A DNA stretch of 64,000 nt from Flavobacteriaceae bacterium (GTDB lineage: Bacteria; Bacteroidota; Bacteroidia; Flavobacteriales; Flavobacteriaceae): the NCBI GenBank assembly GCA_002746415.1, contig NVXD01000016.1, positions 248,001 to 312,000 on the forward strand, read 5' to 3'. The notes under the pieces were generated by a model. The model made no database searches and was not told where the DNA came from. It worked only from the letters and a program-made list of their open reading frames with translations. Positions 61,064-64,000 of the stretch are shown here, one piece after another; positions within the stretch are counted from its first letter, which is position 1, and every line of letters begins with the position of its first letter. Both the position numbers and the translations under genes were made by a program.

Positions 61064-62371
61064 TTAAAGTCTTACAATTTTGGCTCCTATTGCTCGTAAA
61101 CGAGTATCAATATCTTCATATCCACGATCTATTTGTTCAATATTATGAATCGTAGATGTGCCTTTTGCGGATAAAGCAGCTATCAATAAAGAGACTCCTG
61201 CTCTAATATCTGGTGACACCATAGTGGTTGCCTTAAGACTGGATTTAAAGTCATGCCCCATCACAGTAGCTCTATGTGGGTCACACAAAATTATTTTCGC
61301 TCCCATGTCTATCAACTTATCTACAAAAAACAATCGGCTTTCAAACATTTTTTGATGGATGAGTACCTCCCCTTTTGCCTGCGTAGAAACAACCAAAATA
61401 ATACTCAATAAATCTGGTGTAAGTCCAGGCCATGGAGCATCTGCAATAGTTAATATAGAACCATCTATATAATTCTGTATTTCATACCCATCCTTATGCT
61501 CTGGAATAAAAATATCTTCACCACGGCGCTCCAAAGTAATTCCTAGTTTTCCAAAAATTGTTGGTATTTGCCCTAAGTCATCCCAACTCACATTTTTAAT
61601 GGTAAGTTCACTTTTGGTCATGGCAGCAAGTCCGATCCAGCTTCCAATTTCAATCATATCAGGCAGCATTCTATGTTCTGTGCCTCCCAGCTCATCTACA
61701 CCTTTAATGACTAACAAGTTAGAACCAACTCCAGAAATATTGGCTCCCATACGGTTCAACATCTTACAAAGTTGTTGTAAATAAGGCTCACATGCAGCAT
61801 TATAAATGGTAGTTGTTCCTTCGGCTAATACAGCTGCCATAACAATATTTGCAGTGCCAGTAACAGAAGCTTCATCCAAAAGCATATAGGTGCCTTTCAG
61901 TTTTTTTGCTTCAACACCATAAAAATTTTCTTCTTTATTGTACCGGAATTCGGCTCCAAGATTAATAAATCCTTCAAAATGCGTATCTAATCTCCTTCTG
62001 CCAATTTTATCACCTCCAGGTTTGGGAATATATCCTTTACCAAAACGACCCAATAAAGGACCAACCAACATGATAGAACCTCTAAGTCCTCCACCGTCTT
62101 TCTTAAACTGTTCAGATTGCAGGTATTCCATGTTCACATCATCCGCTCTGAATGTGTAAGACCCTTTTCCTTTCTTCCTGATTTTTACCCCTAAATCTTC
62201 TAATAGTGATATTAATTTATTAACATCCACAATATCAGGGATGTTATTTATGGTCACATCTTCTGAAGTTAAAAGTACCGCACAAAGAATTTGCAATGCT
62301 TCATTTTTGGCGCCCTGAGGTGTTATCTCCCCATGTAGTTTATGGCCACCTTCAATTTTAAACGTTCCCAT
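61064..62371 (-). CDS. murA: UDP-N-acetylglucosamine 1-carboxyvinyltransferase
   Basis: The 435-residue enzyme transfers enolpyruvate from PEP to UDP-GlcNAc, the first step of peptidoglycan synthesis in the cytoplasm. GGHKLHGEITPQGAKNEALQ opens it, with Lys and Asn that bind PEP and substrate. The loop that normally holds the fosfomycin-target Cys reads KPGGDKIGRRRLDTH, so Asp121 takes its place (codon at 62009-62011). This substitution keeps activity and gives intrinsic fosfomycin resistance in other bacteria. It begins 14 bp after the DUF4290 gene, so the two are cotranscribed. Confidence 0.96.
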   Translation of the reverse strand: MGTFKIEGGHKLHGEITPQGAKNEALQILCAVLLTSEDVTINNIPDIVDVNKLISLLEDLGVKIRKKGKGSYTFRADDVNMEYLQSEQFKKDGGGLRGSIMLVGPLLGRFGKGYIPKPGGDKIGRRRLDTHFEGFINLGAEFRYNKEENFYGVEAKKLKGTYMLLDEASVTGTANIVMAAVLAEGTTTIYNAACEPYLQQLCKMLNRMGANISGVGSNLLVIKGVDELGGTEHRMLPDMIEIGSWIGLAAMTKSELTIKNVSWDDLGQIPTIFGKLGITLERRGEDIFIPEHKDGYEIQNYIDGSILTIADAPWPGLTPDLLSIILVVSTQAKGEVLIHQKMFESRLFFVDKLIDMGAKIILCDPHRATVMGHDFKSSLKATTMVSPDIRAGVSLLIAALSAKGTSTIHNIEQIDRGYEDIDTRLRAIGAKIVRL

Positions 62372-62385
62372 TTATGGTAAAAAAA

Positions 62386-63048
62386 TTAATACCGTTTTTT
62401 ACCACGGTTATTATTATTTCTTTGATTTTGGTGCTTTTTTCCAGTATTGCTCCTACTGGATTTAACAAGTTTATTTTTAAGAAATTGAGCACTGTCTGTA
62501 AGTGTTACTTCAGCTGCCGCCAAATCAATTTTCCCATCACTCAACTCCATCAAATGCTTAAAAATCGCCGAATCATCTACAGTATCTTTATTCCAATTTA
62601 AATAACACTTTTTCATGTGGTTGGCAATAGCATATTCCAAACCATCTCTCATATTTCCTTTTTCCCAGCTTATGGCAACATCTACCATACGCTTTATATT
62701 ATTACCATAGAAACGGTATTTAGGAAAATTTTGAGGATAGTCCAAAGGCTCTGGCCTTTCTTTCAACATTTCCTCTGTAGTAATGGGAAATGGTGAATCT
62801 ACCTCTAAATTAAAATTTGACATGATAAACAATTGGTCCCATAGTTTATGCTGAAAGTCTGGCACATCTCTCAAATGAGGTTGAAGATTACCCATTACGC
62901 TAATAATGGATTGTGCTACCTTGTTTCTTTCGTCACGATCAGCAATAGATACGGCATGGTCCACCATTTTTTGAAAATGACGTCCATATTCTGGAATAAT
63001 GAGGTGTGAACGCTCAGTATTATATTCTAAATTTTCTACTAAATTCAA
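62386..63048 (-). CDS. DUF4290 family protein
   Basis: The 220-residue protein matches DUF4290, a Bacteroidetes family found next to murA. It begins MNLVENLEYNTERSHLIIPE and includes EYGRHFQKMVDHAVSI and YGNNIKRMVDVAISW. The C-terminus is very basic and Asn-rich (GKKHQNQRNNNNRGKKRY), suggesting contact with nucleic acid or ribosome. No signal peptide. It forms a two-gene unit with murA, and DUF493 precedes it. Function unknown. Confidence 0.9.
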   Translation of the reverse strand: MNLVENLEYNTERSHLIIPEYGRHFQKMVDHAVSIADRDERNKVAQSIISVMGNLQPHLRDVPDFQHKLWDQLFIMSNFNLEVDSPFPITTEEMLKERPEPLDYPQNFPKYRFYGNNIKRMVDVAISWEKGNMRDGLEYAIANHMKKCYLNWNKDTVDDSAIFKHLMELSDGKIDLAAAEVTLTDSAQFLKNKLVKSSRSNTGKKHQNQRNNNNRGKKRY

Positions 63049-63133
63049 ATTGAAGTTTTTTACTTAAAAATTGTATAATGGAAGTGTACTTATAACGGTT
63101 GCAAATTAACAAAATTATGCCACAAATACTATT

Positions 63134-63421
63134 TTATAATGAGATAACCCCTTTTACCTTGCCTACTTCTTTATATTTTGCGATGACTTCGTCCGGCCCT
63201 TGCATGTTTACGGTAACAGAAATACTAGTATATTTCCCCTTTTTTGACTGTTTAGATGTAATGACAGCACCTGTATTATCAAAAACATGATTAATTTCTT
63301 CAATTTTAGAGACATCAGTAGGTACAATGAATTTATACAGATAATCTGCTGGCCAACTACCATACGCATCCAATTGCTTCTTTAATCTGTTATAGAACTC
63401 CTCGGTTTTTTCTGTTTCCAT
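63134..63421 (-). CDS. DUF493 (YbeD-like) family protein
   Basis: The ATG 63421 gives a 95-residue protein with an ACT-like fold typical of DUF493/YbeD: FIVPTDVSKIEEINHVFDNTGAVITSKQS and a final VSVTVNMQGPDEVIAKYKEVG-like stretch. The ORF extends 12 codons further, but the METEKTEEFYNRL start fits relatives. In E. coli YbeD links to lipoate metabolism; that connection is not visible here. It lies 85 bp upstream of DUF4290 on the same strand. Confidence 0.87.
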   Translation of the reverse strand: METEKTEEFYNRLKKQLDAYGSWPADYLYKFIVPTDVSKIEEINHVFDNTGAVITSKQSKKGKYTSISVTVNMQGPDEVIAKYKEVGKVKGVISL

Positions 63422-63482
63422 TGCAAGGTTTTCGCAAATATACTCCAACATCATCAATTTTTTAGTCTAGCAAGGATTTCAT

Positions 63483-63490
63483 TACTTTTG
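63483..63490 (+). promoter_or_regulatory. -7 element of the 63510 gene
   Basis: TACTTTTG fits TAnnTTTG, 19 bp before the TTG start. Upstream TTTTTTAGTC lies near the -33 position but is not TTG. The region also separates the divergent DUF493 gene. Confidence 0.45.
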
Positions 63491-63509
63491 CTATGTAAAA
63501 CTGCATTTT

Positions 63510-64000
63510 TTGAATTCGAAAAGAATAGTCATCACTGGTGGTCCAGGAACTGGAAAAACTTCAATTATAAATAAATTGGAGGAATTAGGTTTTTATTGCT
63601 TTCATGAAATCATTAGAAGCATGACCTTAAAAGCAAAAGAAGAAGGAAATCCAGATACTTTTATTTCCAATCCCTTGGCATTTGTAACTGACCCGTTTGA
63701 ATTTAATAAACAATTGCTGAATGGCAGGTTGGAGCAATATAAAAAAGGTGAAGAAATTAATGCAGAATCCATTTTTTATGATAGAGCCACCCCAGATGTG
63801 TTGGCATATATGAATCATTTCAATCAACCCTATGGTAAAGATTTTATGGAAACATGTAAGTCCCATAGGTATGATACCATATTTCTGCTTCCGCCATGGG
63901 AGGCTATCTATATATCTGATAATGAAAGACTTGAAAGTTTCGAGGAAGCCCTCTTGATTCACAATCGGTTAGAGAAAATTTATACTGACTTAGGGTACAC
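63510..64000 (+). CDS. AAA_28-type ATPase, 3' end outside window
   Basis: The frame starts at a TTG (63510) and stays open to the window end. NSKRIVITGGPGTGKTSIINKL holds the Walker A motif GGPGTGKTS right at the N-terminus. ESIFYDRATPDVLAYM and HRYDTIFLLPPWEAIY match the AAA_28 family, small kinase-like ATPases related to thymidylate kinase. About 163 residues are visible, and the family is usually near 180, so little is missing. No ATG is near, and the -7 element at 63483 supports this start. Substrate unknown. Confidence 0.78.
   Translation, partial: MNSKRIVITGGPGTGKTSIINKLEELGFYCFHEIIRSMTLKAKEEGNPDTFISNPLAFVTDPFEFNKQLLNGRLEQYKKGEEINAESIFYDRATPDVLAYMNHFNQPYGKDFMETCKSHRYDTIFLLPPWEAIYISDNERLESFEEALLIHNRLEKIYTDLGY

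Overview
The window is a stretch of chromosome from a member of the Flavobacteriia, probably a marine Flavobacteriaceae. The DNA is AT-rich. Promoters fit the Bacteroidetes form TTG-N20-TAnnTTTG. There is a fused ResB/CcsA cytochrome c biogenesis protein, a type IX sorting-like C-terminus, DUF4290, DUF493, DUF2911 and DUF5777 proteins, bacillithiol synthesis, and a conserved ftsK-lolA-lptF/G-ribB run. I saw no rRNA, CRISPR array, insertion sequence or prophage.

Layout: 1-4.0 kb is a minus-strand run ending in tilS (cut by the window edge), with a monoglyceride-lipase-like hydrolase, pabB and an FMN reductase. 4.1-9.0 kb holds a DUF1624 membrane acyltransferase, a small lipoprotein, a secreted isomerase/NTF2 fusion and dihydrolipoyl dehydrogenase. 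9.1-12.5 kb is an Lrp regulator divergent from a trans-sulfuration-type PLP enzyme and an NhaC-family antiporter, with an operator-like palindrome between them. 12.6-14.4 kb is peroxide defence (2-Cys peroxiredoxin, thioredoxin, DUF6952-like protein, Tpx). 14.4-20.5 kb is housekeeping (dgkA, ftsK, lolA, lptF/G, ribB with a zinc-less GTP cyclohydrolase-like tail). 20.6-23.2 kb is a DegT aminotransferase, nitroreductase and TSUP transporter operon, followed by tRNA-Ser and an unannotated 37-codon ORF between two similar hairpins.

24.0-32.9 kb is the most interesting region. A membrane-bound Cache-LytTR regulator is transcribed away from two paralogous envelope cassettes. The first is haem c lipoprotein, YceI, OB-fold-like, DUF5777 barrel and HMA-like. 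The second is a Lipoprotein_15/cupredoxin fusion, OB-fold-like, YceI and DUF5777 barrel. Each cassette starts behind a 52-bp upstream element that matches the other at 45 of 52 positions and carries direct TTCCC repeats 20 bp apart, as expected for a LytTR activator. I infer a regulated periplasmic redox or metal system that I do not recognise as described.

33.2-35.9 kb is a malonate uptake and activation operon (MatB-like ligase, MadL, MadM). 36.0-43.5 kb has an M28 peptidase, tRNA-His, a TPR histidine kinase, bshB1, a cystathionine synthase/lyase and a MATE pump. 43.7-47.9 kb has fused CcsBA, a truncated haemoglobin and a His-rich lipoprotein. 48.0-50.8 kb is a DUF2520, KdsC-like, Maf and lipoprotein operon, followed by a decayed MscS channel gene. 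51.4-55.8 kb is a secreted PIG-L deacetylase, a 33-residue membrane peptide and a sodium:solute symporter. The rest holds DUF2911, a sorted surface protein, an M20 amidohydrolase, GNAT, pirin, murA with Asp in place of the fosfomycin-target Cys, DUF4290, DUF493 and a partial ATPase.
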